A stretch of 64,000 nt of DNA, from assembly GCA_949948985.1 (NCBI GenBank), contig CATLIG010000002.1, positions 48,275 through 112,274 of the forward strand, written 5' to 3'. A model generated the notes under the pieces. That model saw only the letters and a list, made by a program, of their open reading frames with translations, made no database searches and had not been told where the DNA came from. Positions 17,213 through 26,088 of this stretch are shown here, piece by piece. This DNA is from an uncultured Clostridia bacterium (GTDB lineage Bacteria; Bacillota; Clostridia; Lachnospirales; CAG-274). Numbering within the stretch: position 1 is the stretch's first letter; each line of letters opens with the position of its first letter. The position numbers were made by a program, and so were the translations under genes.

Positions 17213-17968
17213 CTATATGCCTAACACCCATAACTTTATTACGGCAGGAGCTTCTCTTAAATATGATACAACGGCGGATTTCCACTCATCAGGGGCCGGA
17301 AAGCATAATACGTCTATTCCCGCGTTTTTAGCGAGGTTATACGAGCGGTAACAATGAAACCGGTTTGTGATAAACGCTGTTTTATAAGCATCTTTTTTAC
17401 CGGCAAAAAATTCATCGAGTATTTTTTTTGAGTTTACAAAGTTTTCGTATGTTGAAGAAGAAGAGTCTTCTTTTATTATTTTTTCTTTTGGAACGTTATG
17501 GGCAATAAGGTATTTTTCCATAGCTAAGGCTTCGGGAATATCTTCATTGAATCCTTGCCCTCCGCTCACAATTATTATAGCTTGAGGATTTTCTTCCAAA
17601 TATGAAAGGCAGGAGTCAAGACGTTCTTTAAGCGTATCGGCAACATCAGAACCGTCAAGCCCGCAGCCTAACACTATTACGGCATCTTCTTTCTTGTCAG
17701 AGTAAGGTACTCCGAATAAAAAATATATAAAAATTATAATTGATATCATACATAAAAGGCCGGTTAAAAATGTAATTTTTAAAAATGTTATATATTTATT
17801 ATTAATTTTTTTCGTTCTGCAATAGCTGAAAAAAGCAATAGCTAGTCCTATGACCATTATTACTAAAATTCCAAAGTGATATCCGGAAAAAATCATAACA
17901 CTTATGCCATATAATATACATATGGCGGAAATTATGTTTAAAAATGTAAATTTGAAATTGTTTATCAT
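17213..17968 (-). CDS. YdcF/SanA-like DUF218 membrane protein
   Basis: A 251-residue protein with three hydrophobic segments in the first 90 residues (about 9-26, 29-46, 62-88) followed by a DUF218 domain. The domain shows DAVIVLGCGLDG, then IIIVSGGQGFNEDIPEA, KEDSSSSTYENFVNSK and FITNRFHCYRS, the usual run of conserved segments. The family includes SanA, ElyC and YdcF, linked to envelope metabolism, but its chemistry is not established. The ATG follows GGAG with normal spacing. Confidence 0.85.
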   Translation of the reverse strand: MINNFKFTFLNIISAICILYGISVMIFSGYHFGILVIMVIGLAIAFFSYCRTKKINNKYITFLKITFLTGLLCMISIIIFIYFLFGVPYSDKKEDAVIVLGCGLDGSDVADTLKERLDSCLSYLEENPQAIIIVSGGQGFNEDIPEALAMEKYLIAHNVPKEKIIKEDSSSSTYENFVNSKKILDEFFAGKKDAYKTAFITNRFHCYRSYNLAKNAGIDVLCFPAPDEWKSAVVSYLREAPAVIKLWVLGI

Positions 17969-18311
17969 AGTTTAATCTCCGTATGAAAGTTTTTTGCGTT
18001 GTCCAAAGACTTACTATATATCCGGCAAATATTAACAAATAAATATACAGTAAATACTTTATTGTTTTGCTATAGGCTGAATTTTGTGATAATTATATTG
18101 TACAGTATTTATTGGCAAATATCAATATAATAATATACGAAATTGTTGATTGACAATTTGTATAAAAATTAAAAAATCAAAGTAAATTAAATTTTAAAAA
18201 AAATTTGTTAAAAACTATACAAATTTTTTATCATTTGTGGTAAAATTTATTTGTGAGAAGGATATACTTACAAGTTATCCGAAAAATAATTAACTATAGG
18301 AGGACTTTTTT
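17969..18311. other. Gap upstream of transketolase
   Basis: The first part holds a family B right arm (TACTTTATTGTTTTGCTATAGG around 18053-18076). The rest is very AT-rich, with AATTTGTATAAAAATT near 18151 and its approximate complement AACTATACAAATTTTTT near 18213. These could form a loose stem or an operator pair. No clear promoter could be fixed. The transketolase ribosome binding site TATAGGAGGA ends the gap. Confidence 0.4.
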
Positions 18312-20288
18312 ATGAACACAGAACAAATGGCTATAAACACAATAAGGCTTTTAAGTGCTGAGGCTATTGAAAAGGCTACTTCAGGTCATCCGGGTATTAC
18401 AATGGGTTCCGCACCCCTCGCTTATACTCTTTGGTCTAAATTTTTAAAACATAATCCTGAAAATCCTGATTGGGTTGACCGCGACCGTTTTGTTTTATCT
18501 GCGGGTCACGGCTCAATGTTGCTGTATTCCTTGCTTCATCTCTTTGGTTATGGATTAACTATTGACGACCTTAAAAATTTCAGACAATTTGGCTCTATGA
18601 CTCCGGGACATCCTGAATATGGTCATACCAAGGGTGTTGAGATTACAACGGGACCTTTGGGACAGGGTGTTGCAAATGCAGTAGGTATGGCTGTCGCTGA
18701 AAGTCACCTTGCCGCGAAATTTAATAAAGATGACATAAAAATTGTTGATCATTATACATATGCTTTATGCGGAGATGGATGTATGATGGAAGGTGTAGCA
18801 TCAGAAGCAGCATCTTTAGCCGGAACTTTGGGACTTGGAAAGCTTATTTTGCTTTATGACTCAAATAATATTACCATTGAGGGAAGCACTGATATTGCTT
18901 TCAGGGAAAATGTAGGAGACAGATTCAAAGCTTATGGCTGGCACGTTCAGAAAGTTTTGGACGGAAACGACACTGAGGCTATTGGAAAAGCTATTGAGGA
19001 GGCTAAGAAAGTTTCAGATAAGCCGTCTTTAATTGAGGTAAAGACAATTATCGGATACGGTTCTCCAAATAAAGCGGGCAAACCGTCAGCTCACGGCGCT
19101 CCTCTTGGTAAAGATGAGATTAAACTTACAAAAGAAAATTTAGGCTGGCCTTATGAAGAGGAATTTTATGTTCCAGATGAGGTGAAAGCTGAAATTTCAG
19201 AAATCAAAAAATCTCTTAAAGCCAAAGAGGAAAAATGGAACGAGCTTTTTGCTGAATATGAGAAAAAATATCCTGAACTTGCCAAAGAATGGAAGTTATG
19301 GCAGGAAAATGATTACGCAAAGGCTCTTTATGACGATGAGGATTTCTGGACTTATACAGAGGATAAGGCTACAAGAGAATCATCTGAAATTGTCCTTAAT
19401 AAAGCAGCTAAGTTTATTCCGAATCTTTTTGGCGGTTCCGCAGACCTTTCACCGTCAAATAAAACCGTTATGAAAGGCAGGGAGTATTTCTCAAAAGAAA
19501 CTCCTGACGGTTCTAACTTTCATTTTGGTATACGTGAACACGCTATGACAGCTATGGCAAACGGCATTATGGCTCATGGCGGTCTCAGAGCTTATATAGC
19601 CGGATTTTTTGTATTTTGCGATTATATGAAACCGTCTTTAAGACTTTCAGCCATTATGAAACTGCCTGTTGTCAGCGTACTTACTCACGACAGTATTGGT
19701 GTTGGTGAGGACGGTCCTACACATCAGCCTATTGAACAGCTTGCAGGATTAAGAAGTATTCCTAATTATATTGTATTCCGTCCATGCGACACAAATGAAA
19801 CGGCAGCAGGCTGGTATGCCGCTCTTACAAGAAAAGACGCTCCTATGGGTCTTGTGTTTACCAGACAAAAAACAAAGCTCTTGAAAGAAACAGGTAAAAA
19901 CGCTCTTAAAGGCGGTTACATTTTGAGAGATTCAGAAAAGGAAACTCCCGATGTTATACTTATGGCATCAGGCTCAGAAGTAGGTCTTATTTATGACGCT
20001 TATGACAAACTTAAAGAAAAAGGTGTTGACGCAAGAGTTGTAAGTATGCCGTCATTTGAACTTTTTGAGGAACAGCCGGACGAATACAAAGAAAGCGTTC
20101 TTCCTAAAAATGTTACAAAACGTCTTGCTGTAGAAGCCGCTTCTGATTTTGGATGGCATAAATATATCGGTCTTGACGGAGATATTATTTGTATGGAAGG
20201 TTATGGTGAATCCGGTCCTTACGCTAAACTTTTTGTTAAATACGGATTTACTGTAGACAATGTTGTTGAACGAGCTATGAAACTTTAA
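18312..20288 (+). CDS. tkt: Transketolase
   Basis: A full-length, 658-residue thiamine-diphosphate enzyme of the pentose phosphate pathway, transferring two-carbon ketol units between sugar phosphates. The N-terminal domain has [33 protein letters not shown] and the ThDP/metal motif [19 protein letters not shown]. The pyrimidine domain has [20 protein letters not shown] and [19 protein letters not shown]. The C-terminal domain is complete. TATAGGAGG lies correctly before the ATG. It is monocistronic with a long AT-rich leader. Confidence 0.97.
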   Translation: MNTEQMAINTIRLLSAEAIEKATSGHPGITMGSAPLAYTLWSKFLKHNPENPDWVDRDRFVLSAGHGSMLLYSLLHLFGYGLTIDDLKNFRQFGSMTPGHPEYGHTKGVEITTGPLGQGVANAVGMAVAESHLAAKFNKDDIKIVDHYTYALCGDGCMMEGVASEAASLAGTLGLGKLILLYDSNNITIEGSTDIAFRENVGDRFKAYGWHVQKVLDGNDTEAIGKAIEEAKKVSDKPSLIEVKTIIGYGSPNKAGKPSAHGAPLGKDEIKLTKENLGWPYEEEFYVPDEVKAEISEIKKSLKAKEEKWNELFAEYEKKYPELAKEWKLWQENDYAKALYDDEDFWTYTEDKATRESSEIVLNKAAKFIPNLFGGSADLSPSNKTVMKGREYFSKETPDGSNFHFGIREHAMTAMANGIMAHGGLRAYIAGFFVFCDYMKPSLRLSAIMKLPVVSVLTHDSIGVGEDGPTHQPIEQLAGLRSIPNYIVFRPCDTNETAAGWYAALTRKDAPMGLVFTRQKTKLLKETGKNALKGGYILRDSEKETPDVILMASGSEVGLIYDAYDKLKEKGVDARVVSMPSFELFEEQPDEYKESVLPKNVTKRLAVEAASDFGWHKYIGLDGDIICMEGYGESGPYAKLFVKYGFTVDNVVERAMKL

Positions 20289-20313
20289 TTAATAAATTTG
20301 TCTGAAAACTATT

Positions 20314-20374
20314 AAACTATCAGATAATCGCGTTTTTTGCTTATTGGCGGAATCCGTGATTATCTGGCAGTTTA
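20314..20374. repeat. Long hairpin downstream of transketolase
   Basis: AAACTATCAGATAATCGCG pairs with CGTGATTATCTGGCAGTTT over 19 positions with three non-Watson-Crick sites. It lies 30 bp after the tkt stop, but no T tract follows, so terminator function is uncertain. Confidence 0.5.
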
Positions 20375-20376
20375 TT

Positions 20377-20440
20377 AGACTTGTTCAATAACCTAGGCGA
20401 TAATGATTGACAAGAGATTTTTTCGTCAGGCAAAGTATGG
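20377..20440. repeat. Family D repeat fragment
   Basis: AGACTTGTTCAATAACCTAG then GATTGACAAGAGATTTTTT recurs at 58385-58402 and, as complement, around 50219-50358. It joins directly onto the relic reading frame that follows. Confidence 0.5.
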
Positions 20441-20467
20441 GGGACAGATACTCTGTATCAATAGTAA

Positions 20468-20608
20468 TATATAAAAAATGATGAGTCTGAACTAAATATT
20501 GAAAATGAAAATTTCTACATTAACGGTTGTGGATATAATACAGATAAATACGGTGTTATAAGTGTAAACGATGCTGTATATATTGGAAAAAGATTTAAAT
20601 TCATATAA
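20468..20608 (+). pseudogene. Relic C-terminus of a dockerin-like secreted protein
   Basis: An open stretch of 46 codons with no start codon or ribosome binding site ends in TAA. Its last part, NTDKYGVISVNDAVYIGKRF, resembles one dockerin repeat; compare DFDENGIIDARDAACVFREV in the GH5 enzyme. It follows a family D repeat, which may have replaced the missing upstream part. The match is by eye and short, so the dockerin origin is tentative. Confidence 0.35.
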
Positions 20609-20661
20609 AAAGTTATGTGTTGATATTAACGCTGAGGAAGAAAGGAAACTTTGGGACTTAT

Positions 20662-21261
20662 ATGCATTCTGATATAAAAAAAATTGACAGACAGATGAAA
20701 TTTATTATTGAAATAGATAAGCTTAAAAGTGTATTCAGACAATCTTTACTTACAGATGGGTCAAGACATGAGAATGATGCGGAACATTCATGGCATTTAT
20801 GTATGCTTGCTATAACTTTAGAGGAATACGCGTGGAAGGGTACTGATATTTTGAAGTGTATTAAAATGCTTCTTATTCACGATATTGTTGAAATTTATGC
20901 CGGAGATACATATTTATACGATGAGGAAGGAAACAAAGATAAAGAAGAAAGAGAAAAGAAATCCGCTGAAAAAATATATGGAATTCTTGATGATATACAG
21001 AAAAAAGAGTTTATGGATTTATGGATTGAGTTTGACAACGGAAAAACAAAAGAGGCTATATTTGCTAATATACTTGACCGTGTTCAGCCGATTATGCTTA
21101 ATTATCTTACAGAAGGCAAGATGTGGATTAAAAATAAAATTAGCAGAGAGCAGGTATTGGATAAGGCGTGGCGTGTTTTTGAGTTCGCACATACCGATAT
21201 TTCATTATATATTATGAGGATTATAGAAGAAAGCGTTGATAAGGGATACCTTTTGCCATAA
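20662..21261 (+). CDS. HD-domain hydrolase, YfbR-like nucleotidase
   Basis: A 199-residue HD-superfamily protein. The metal-binding residues are visible as ENDAEHSWHL, then the HD pair in LLIHDIVEIYAGD, and a later Asp in ANILDRVQPI. The N-terminus (IEIDKLKSVFRQSLLTDGSR) and length match the YfbR/YGK1-type 5'-deoxynucleotidase group, which removes phosphate from deoxynucleoside monophosphates. The open frame extends to a TTG at 20617, but the family start fits the ATG at 20662. The ribosome binding site there is weak (AAAGGA, about 15 bases away). Its upstream flank is repeat and relic sequence, so the original promoter may have changed. Confidence 0.85.
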   Translation: MHSDIKKIDRQMKFIIEIDKLKSVFRQSLLTDGSRHENDAEHSWHLCMLAITLEEYAWKGTDILKCIKMLLIHDIVEIYAGDTYLYDEEGNKDKEEREKKSAEKIYGILDDIQKKEFMDLWIEFDNGKTKEAIFANILDRVQPIMLNYLTEGKMWIKNKISREQVLDKAWRVFEFAHTDISLYIMRIIEESVDKGYLLP

Positions 21262-21278
21262 GATTTTAAAAATAAAAT

Positions 21279-21330
21279 ACAGCGTCTTTAAATAAGCTTT
21301 TTAAAGCTTGCTTAAAGACGCTGTGTTTTA
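21279..21330 (+). terminator. Terminator after the HD hydrolase
   Basis: ACAGCGTCTTTAAATAAGC pairs with GCTTGCTTAAAGACGCTGT with two mismatches around TTTTTAAA, followed by GTTTTAT. It is a strong GC-ended stem placed 18 bp after the stop. Confidence 0.85.
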
Positions 21331-21343
21331 TAAAGAAATACTA

Positions 21344-21437
21344 ACAGCAAAGCAATAAAATAACACCACAGCAAATTTTTTATAAAGTATAATAATTCAA
21401 GGTTTATTTTATTGTTTTGCCCTGAAAATTTTGCTGA
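21344..21437. repeat. Family B element between the HD hydrolase and rpmB
   Basis: AGCAAAGCAATAAAATAA is the left arm and TTATTTTATTGTTTTGCCCTGAAAATTTTGC reads through the right arm. It fills most of the space before the rpmB stop. Confidence 0.6.
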
Positions 21438-21496
21438 TGGACATAATTTTATTTTTAAATTACAACGACACATAAAATACCGTCCTGTAATTAAAC

Positions 21497-21697
21497 TTAA
21501 ATCGCACGGGTAACTTTATTGGAGCGTAAACATCTTGTACAGATGTAAATTGATTTAACTGTTCCGTTTTCAACGATTTTAACTTTTTTAACGTTAGCTT
21601 TCCAAATTTTATTAGCGCGTCTGCTGACCTGACTACGATTAATACTTATTCTGTGTCCTTTTTGTCTTGATTTATCACAAATTGCGCATTTTGCCAT
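21497..21697 (-). CDS. rpmB: Ribosomal protein L28, zinc-binding form
   Basis: A 66-residue ribosomal protein of the large subunit. It has paired cysteines CAIC (residues 4-7) and CTRC near the C-terminus, the zinc-retaining version of L28. The N-terminus MAKCAICDKSRQKGHRIS and the conserved SRRANKIWKAN segment are typical. AAGGAGG precedes the ATG. It is transcribed alone from the promoter at 21744-21772. Confidence 0.96.
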   Translation of the reverse strand: MAKCAICDKSRQKGHRISINRSQVSRRANKIWKANVKKVKIVENGTVKSIYICTRCLRSNKVTRAI

Positions 21698-21743
21698 TCT
21701 AACGACACCTCCTTAATAGTAAATATAAAAATCACCGTTCATT

Positions 21744-21772
21744 ATTATAACAGAAACAGAGTGTAAATGCAA
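21744..21772 (-). promoter_or_regulatory. Sigma-A-type promoter of rpmB
   Basis: On the minus strand TTGCAT is followed after exactly 17 bases by TATAAT, which matches the vegetative consensus closely. Transcription would start near 21737, 40 bases before the rpmB start codon. Confidence 0.8.
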
Positions 21773-21925
21773 GGAAAACTTTAATTAAAAAATAAAAAAG
21801 TGTGTACAAAAAATATTTGGTTGTAAATGTAGTTTTTGTTAAATTAAACTAAATATATAAATGCTATAGTAATTACACAAAAATTCCGAAAAGAAAAATA
21901 TTTTATAAGTGATGTAATATTATTA

Positions 21926-21954
21926 TTGACAGTAAAGAATATTTGATATATAAT
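21926..21954 (+). promoter_or_regulatory. Consensus promoter of the LacI-type regulator gene
   Basis: TTGACA, 17 bases, TATAAT: a perfect vegetative promoter. Transcription would start near 21961, just before the operator at 21970. Confidence 0.9.
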
Positions 21955-21969
21955 TAAAACATAATAATA

Positions 21970-21979
21970 GAAACGTTTC
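21970..21979. promoter_or_regulatory. LacI-type operator in the regulator leader
   Basis: GAAACGTTTC is a perfect palindrome of the type bound by LacI/GalR-family proteins. It sits just downstream of the transcription start expected from the promoter at 21926-21954, where a bound repressor would block autogenous transcription. Confidence 0.75.
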
Positions 21980-22000
21980 CAAAATGCGGGGTGTTAAGAT

Positions 22001-22935
22001 GTGGTGACTATTAAAGATGTAGCAAAAGAAGCTGGGGTCGGAGTAGGTACCGTTTCTAGATTTATTAATGGGGACGACGCTGTTAAAACGAAAAACAGGA
22101 TATTGATTAATGAAGCTATAAAGAAGCTTGGCTATGAGGTAAATTCTATTGCCAGAAGTATGAAAACACAAAAAACAATGACTATTGGGGTAATTGTACA
22201 TTCTCTTACAAATATGTTTAGTATGAAAGTAATTGAGAATATTGAACAGTACCTTGAAGGTATGGGATATGGTATTATTGTAGCCGGCTGCGGTGGAAAT
22301 GAAAATATTCAGTATGAAAAAATTATTAAAATGAAAAAAAGAATGGTAGACGGACTTGTGATTATGCCTGTTACCAGAGATTCTGAAAAAATTAAAAATA
22401 TTGTGACAGATATTCCGTGCATACTTGTTGACAGGGTTTTGGATAAAAATATTTTTGATTCTGTTACGGTTGATAATGAAACTCTTGTATTTGAGAAAAT
22501 GTGTGAGGTTATAAAACAGGGATTAAAAAAAATTGCTGTTATTGAAGGGCCTGAAAGTATTTCTAATGCTCTTGAAAGAAAAAAGGATTTTACAATGCTC
22601 TTGAAAAAAATAATATTAAATGTGAATTCAGTGTTACAGCCGATTATGATGCTGATGCCGGATTTGAGGCAATGACAGCGGCACTTGAGCGAAATATTGA
22701 TATGGTGTTTATTTCAAATCACGAACAGCTTATAGGAGCTCTCAAGGCTCTTAATAAAAGCGATAAAAGAATATATATAGTCGGATTTGACGGAATTGAT
22801 TTGCCGTGGCTTTTGAATATGCCTTATTCTTTTATAGAACAGCCTATTGAGGAAATAGGAAGAAGAGCTGCGGGACTATTAATTGAACGAATTGAAAATC
22901 CTGATATGGCTATAAAAAATGTGGTTATAAGATAA
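22001..22935 (+). pseudogene. LacI/GalR-family regulator, frame-shifted
   Basis: Two frames together make one LacI-family repressor of about 311 residues. The first gives the helix-turn-helix VTIKDVAKEAGVGVGTVSRF and most of the sugar-binding domain. The second resumes with the end of the domain (VFISNHEQLIGALKAL, VGFDGIDLPWL). The break lies at an A run of six at 22579-22584. One more A would give LERKKGFYNALEKNN and restore the frame through FSVTADYDADAGFEAM. The start is GTG after GGGGTG. It is flanked by identical GAAACGTTTC operators and precedes GH95, so it was or is the local repressor. It may be a true pseudogene, a sequencing error or a slippage site. Confidence 0.85.
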
Positions 22936-22951
22936 AAATTCTTGTCAAAAA

Positions 22952-22965
22952 TAGAAACGTTTCTA
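22952..22965. promoter_or_regulatory. LacI-type operator upstream of the first GH95 gene
   Basis: TAGAAACGTTTCTA is a perfect 14-bp palindrome with the same GAAACGTTTC core as the site at 21970. It is 30 bp before the GH95 start codon, so the glycosidase gene should be under the same control. Confidence 0.8.
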
Positions 22966-22995
22966 AAAATAACACGAAAGGAGAGTATATTTTTT

Positions 22996-25989
22996 ATGAA
23001 AAAATTTTTTTTAAAGGGGCTGACTATAGTTTTGAGTTTTGTTATTTCAGGTTCTGCCGCTGTATTTGGTGAAACAAGTAAAAAAGTACAAAGTTTTGAC
23101 AGTGAAAAAGTTATTTATTTTAATTCTCCTCTTGAAGAGGGGTTTTGGAAAATGAACCCTAATGTTGACAGAAAAGAAATTTATAAAGATAAAGACGGAA
23201 ATACGGTTCAAAATCCTTATAAGGCGGAAAAAGACGGAAATGAGTTCAATAATTCCGATTATTATGAGTATTTATGGACAAAAGGTCTGCCTATAGGAAA
23301 CGGCAGGCTAGGCGCGGTTATTATGGGAGGAATTGATAAGGAAGTAATTCAGGTAAATGAAAGCACAATATGGACAGGGTCACCTTATGTTGATGAAAAC
23401 GGTAATATAACTGGAGGCTCAAGAAAAGACGGCTGGAAAACCTACAGGGGAGAGGACGAAAATGGAAATCCCGCTGATATAGGAACAAAGGAAGGTACGG
23501 TTTCTTATGAATCGTTAAATACAGATAACACTCCTTATGTTAAATTTGAGGAGGGAAATGCGGAAAGTATTAAAAATTTTGAGGAAAAAGCAAGGGAGGC
23601 TGTCCAAAACAGAAAAAATCTTGATTGTCTTGTTGAAAAGAAATTTTTGGGAGAGCCTGTCAAACAAAAAGCGTATCAATCTTTTATTGAGGTATATCTT
23701 GATTTTGGACAAAAAAATGACGGAGTGTCAAATTACAACAAAAGGCTTGATATGGATAAAGCTATAGCCACAGTTGAGTATGACTATGACGGTGTTCACT
23801 TTTTAAGAGAAAGTTTAGCAAGTTTTCCTGACCAGACTGTAGCCACAAAGGTGTCAGCTGATAAAAACGGGGTTCTCAATTTTAAAGCAGAGCTGCATAC
23901 TTTCCATAATAATGAAAATTGCAGTCCTGAGTGGAGAAAAATTTCCGATAATGAAATAGCACTTACGGCGAAAGTTCAGGACGGAAATAAAAAAGGCGAG
24001 GTCGGAAACGAAAGTAAAATAAAATTTGAGGCAAGGCTTATAATAAATTCTGATAACGCTGAAATTTCTGTAAGCGATGATTGTAAATCAATAAATGTAT
24101 CAGACGGTACGGAAGTTTACATATATGTTGTGGGAGCGTCAAATTATATTGATTTTATAACTCTTGATGACTCAAAGCCTGAAAAGGACTGCGAGATGTA
24201 TTCAAAAAATGTTTTATCAAAAAATTATGACGATATAAAAAAATCACATATTGAGGATTATCAGGTATTGTTTAATAAATCGTCTTTAACTATTGAAAAT
24301 CAAAGTGACAGGGATTTTGGAGCCATTCAGACACAAGAGAGAAGCAGAGCGCCTCTTTCAGACGGAAAAAGCGGTTATACTATAGGAGATGGGAACAAAA
24401 AACTTAAATCAACATTTTCAGAAGGGGATAATTCTTTAGCTACGCTTATTTTTAATTATGGCAAATACCTTATGATTTCAGGCTCAAGAGAAAATGGTCA
24501 GCCCCTTAATCTTCAAGGTATATGGAATTCAACAAACAGTCCATCTTGGAACGGCAAGTTTACAATAAACATAAATACGGAAATGAATTATTGGCTGGCT
24601 CAGGTTTCTGGTCTTGGAGATTGTGAAAAAACATTGCTTGAGGCGATTAAAGATTTAGCTAAATCAGGATATTCAACAGCCAGAGAACAATATGCTGTTA
24701 CAGATGATGACGGCGTGTATCAGGAGGGTGATCCGTGGGTATTACACCACAATTTTGATATATGGAAAGGAACTCAGCCTATTGACAATGCTACCGCCGG
24801 TGTATGGCCCGTAGGAGGAGCGTGGCTATTAGACCATGTATGGCAGTATTATGAGTTTAATAAAGATGAACAATATTTAGCGGAGTTTTATCCCATTATG
24901 AAAGGAGCTTGTAAATTTTTCTCCGAATTTTTAGTTGTCGACCCGAAAACAGGTTATCTCGTTACAGCAGCGTCAGTATCACCTGAACACGGTGGTATTC
25001 AGCCCGGACCGGCTATGGATTGCCAGTTAATAAGAAATCTTTATGAGATAACAATTAAGTCAAGAGATATTTTGAAAGATACTTCAGATAATGAATTGTT
25101 TTCAAAGCTTTCAGACCAGCTTGATGGAACAAACGGCTCCGCTATGATTGCGCCCAATCTTATTGATGAGAATGGATTTATTGAGGAATGGACAAGAGGA
25201 GATGTTTCTTATGATTTACAGAAACAAAAATCTGATAAGCTTCCGTCATGGTCTTTAAATGAGTACAAAAGAAACGATGATGGTACTTTCGCTCTTGATA
25301 AAGATGGAAATAAAATTGTAGAGAATGTTTATGATATGAAATATCACGGTGCTGTTAATAATGATGCTCATAAACATTGTTCTCATTTATGGGAGTTGTT
25401 TCCGGGGTCAAATTTAAGTGCTTTTTCTTCTGATAAGGAAGAAGGTCAGATTTTTGACGCTTTTATGAAAACAGCTAAATCCAAAGGTAAAGCGGGTCAA
25501 GGCTGGGGACTTGCGTGGAGGACAAATTTATTGGCAAGATGCCTTGACGGGGAGAACGCATATAATATGATAGAAACATTGCTTACAACAAGGCTTTCAC
25601 CTAATATGTTCGACCAGCACCCTAATTTTCAGATTGACGGAAATTATGGTATAGCAAACGGTATGGCAGAAATGCTTATACAAAGTCACGACGGCGCGGT
25701 AACAATACTTCCCGCGCTTCCCGAAAAATGGAGCAAGGGAAGCTTTAAAGGATTTAAAGCAAGAGGCGGATTTGATATTTCTGCGGACTGGGAAAACAGT
25801 ATTGCCCAGAATATTATTATAAAAAGTGAATATGGCGGAAAAATTACTGTAAGAGCAAAATCCCTTGACGGGAAAACAATTAAAAATTCAAAAAATAATA
25901 ATGTTAAATATGAAGTAAAAGAACCTATGAAAGGGTTTGACATTATTACTTTTAATACTTCAAAAGGAGAGGTATATACAATAAAATAA
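22996..25989 (+). CDS. Secreted GH95 family glycoside hydrolase (first copy)
   Basis: A 997-residue enzyme with a signal peptide (MKKFFLKGLTIVLSFVISGSA). GH95 includes 1,2-alpha-L-fucosidases and alpha-L-galactosidases acting on plant or host glycans. The N-terminal beta-domain signature is GLPIGNGRLGAVIMGG with VNESTIWTGSPY. The catalytic domain shows NINTEMNYWLAQ near 526 (the asparagine pair of the family), SPEHG near 662 with the candidate acid Glu, and HPNFQIDGNYG near 876 with the Asp. It lacks a carbohydrate-binding module or cell-wall anchor. The ATG at 22996 follows AAAGGAGAG; an open extension upstream is rejected. It follows the LacI gene and its operator and has a paralogue immediately downstream. 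Confidence 0.93.
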   Translation: MKKFFLKGLTIVLSFVISGSAAVFGETSKKVQSFDSEKVIYFNSPLEEGFWKMNPNVDRKEIYKDKDGNTVQNPYKAEKDGNEFNNSDYYEYLWTKGLPIGNGRLGAVIMGGIDKEVIQVNESTIWTGSPYVDENGNITGGSRKDGWKTYRGEDENGNPADIGTKEGTVSYESLNTDNTPYVKFEEGNAESIKNFEEKAREAVQNRKNLDCLVEKKFLGEPVKQKAYQSFIEVYLDFGQKNDGVSNYNKRLDMDKAIATVEYDYDGVHFLRESLASFPDQTVATKVSADKNGVLNFKAELHTFHNNENCSPEWRKISDNEIALTAKVQDGNKKGEVGNESKIKFEARLIINSDNAEISVSDDCKSINVSDGTEVYIYVVGASNYIDFITLDDSKPEKDCEMYSKNVLSKNYDDIKKSHIEDYQVLFNKSSLTIENQSDRDFGAIQTQERSRAPLSDGKSGYTIGDGNKKLKSTFSEGDNSLATLIFNYGKYLMISGSRENGQPLNLQGIWNSTNSPSWNGKFTININTEMNYWLAQVSGLGDCEKTLLEAIKDLAKSGYSTAREQYAVTDDDGVYQEGDPWVLHHNFDIWKGTQPIDNATAGVWPVGGAWLLDHVWQYYEFNKDEQYLAEFYPIMKGACKFFSEFLVVDPKTGYLVTAASVSPEHGGIQPGPAMDCQLIRNLYEITIKSRDILKDTSDNELFSKLSDQLDGTNGSAMIAPNLIDENGFIEEWTRGDVSYDLQKQKSDKLPSWSLNEYKRNDDGTFALDKDGNKIVENVYDMKYHGAVNNDAHKHCSHLWELFPGSNLSAFSSDKEEGQIFDAFMKTAKSKGKAGQGWGLAWRTNLLARCLDGENAYNMIETLLTTRLSPNMFDQHPNFQIDGNYGIANGMAEMLIQSHDGAVTILPALPEKWSKGSFKGFKARGGFDISADWENSIAQNIIIKSEYGGKITVRAKSLDGKTIKNSKNNNVKYEVKEPMKGFDIITFNTSKGEVYTIK

Positions 25990-25998
25990 TATTATTTA

Positions 25999-26076
25999 TA
26001 ACGAAACAATAAAAGAATCAACAGGTAATTAATATTCTTTTATTGTTTCGCACTAAAAATTTTGCATTTGCTATAA
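25999..26076. repeat. Family B element between the two GH95 genes
   Basis: CGAAACAATAAAAGAAT (26002-26018) and ATTCTTTTATTGTTTCG (26034-26050) form a perfect 17-bp stem, followed by CACTAAAAATTTTGCATTTG and CTATA. The end abuts the AAGGAGG of the second GH95 gene. It could attenuate read-through from the first gene. Confidence 0.75.
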
Positions 26077-26088
26077 GGAGGATTTTAT

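Noticed and set aside
18120-18300. Riboswitch or T-box leader before transketolase
   Set aside because: The stretch is almost pure A/T with only a loose inverted repeat. No T-box motif or riboswitch core is visible.
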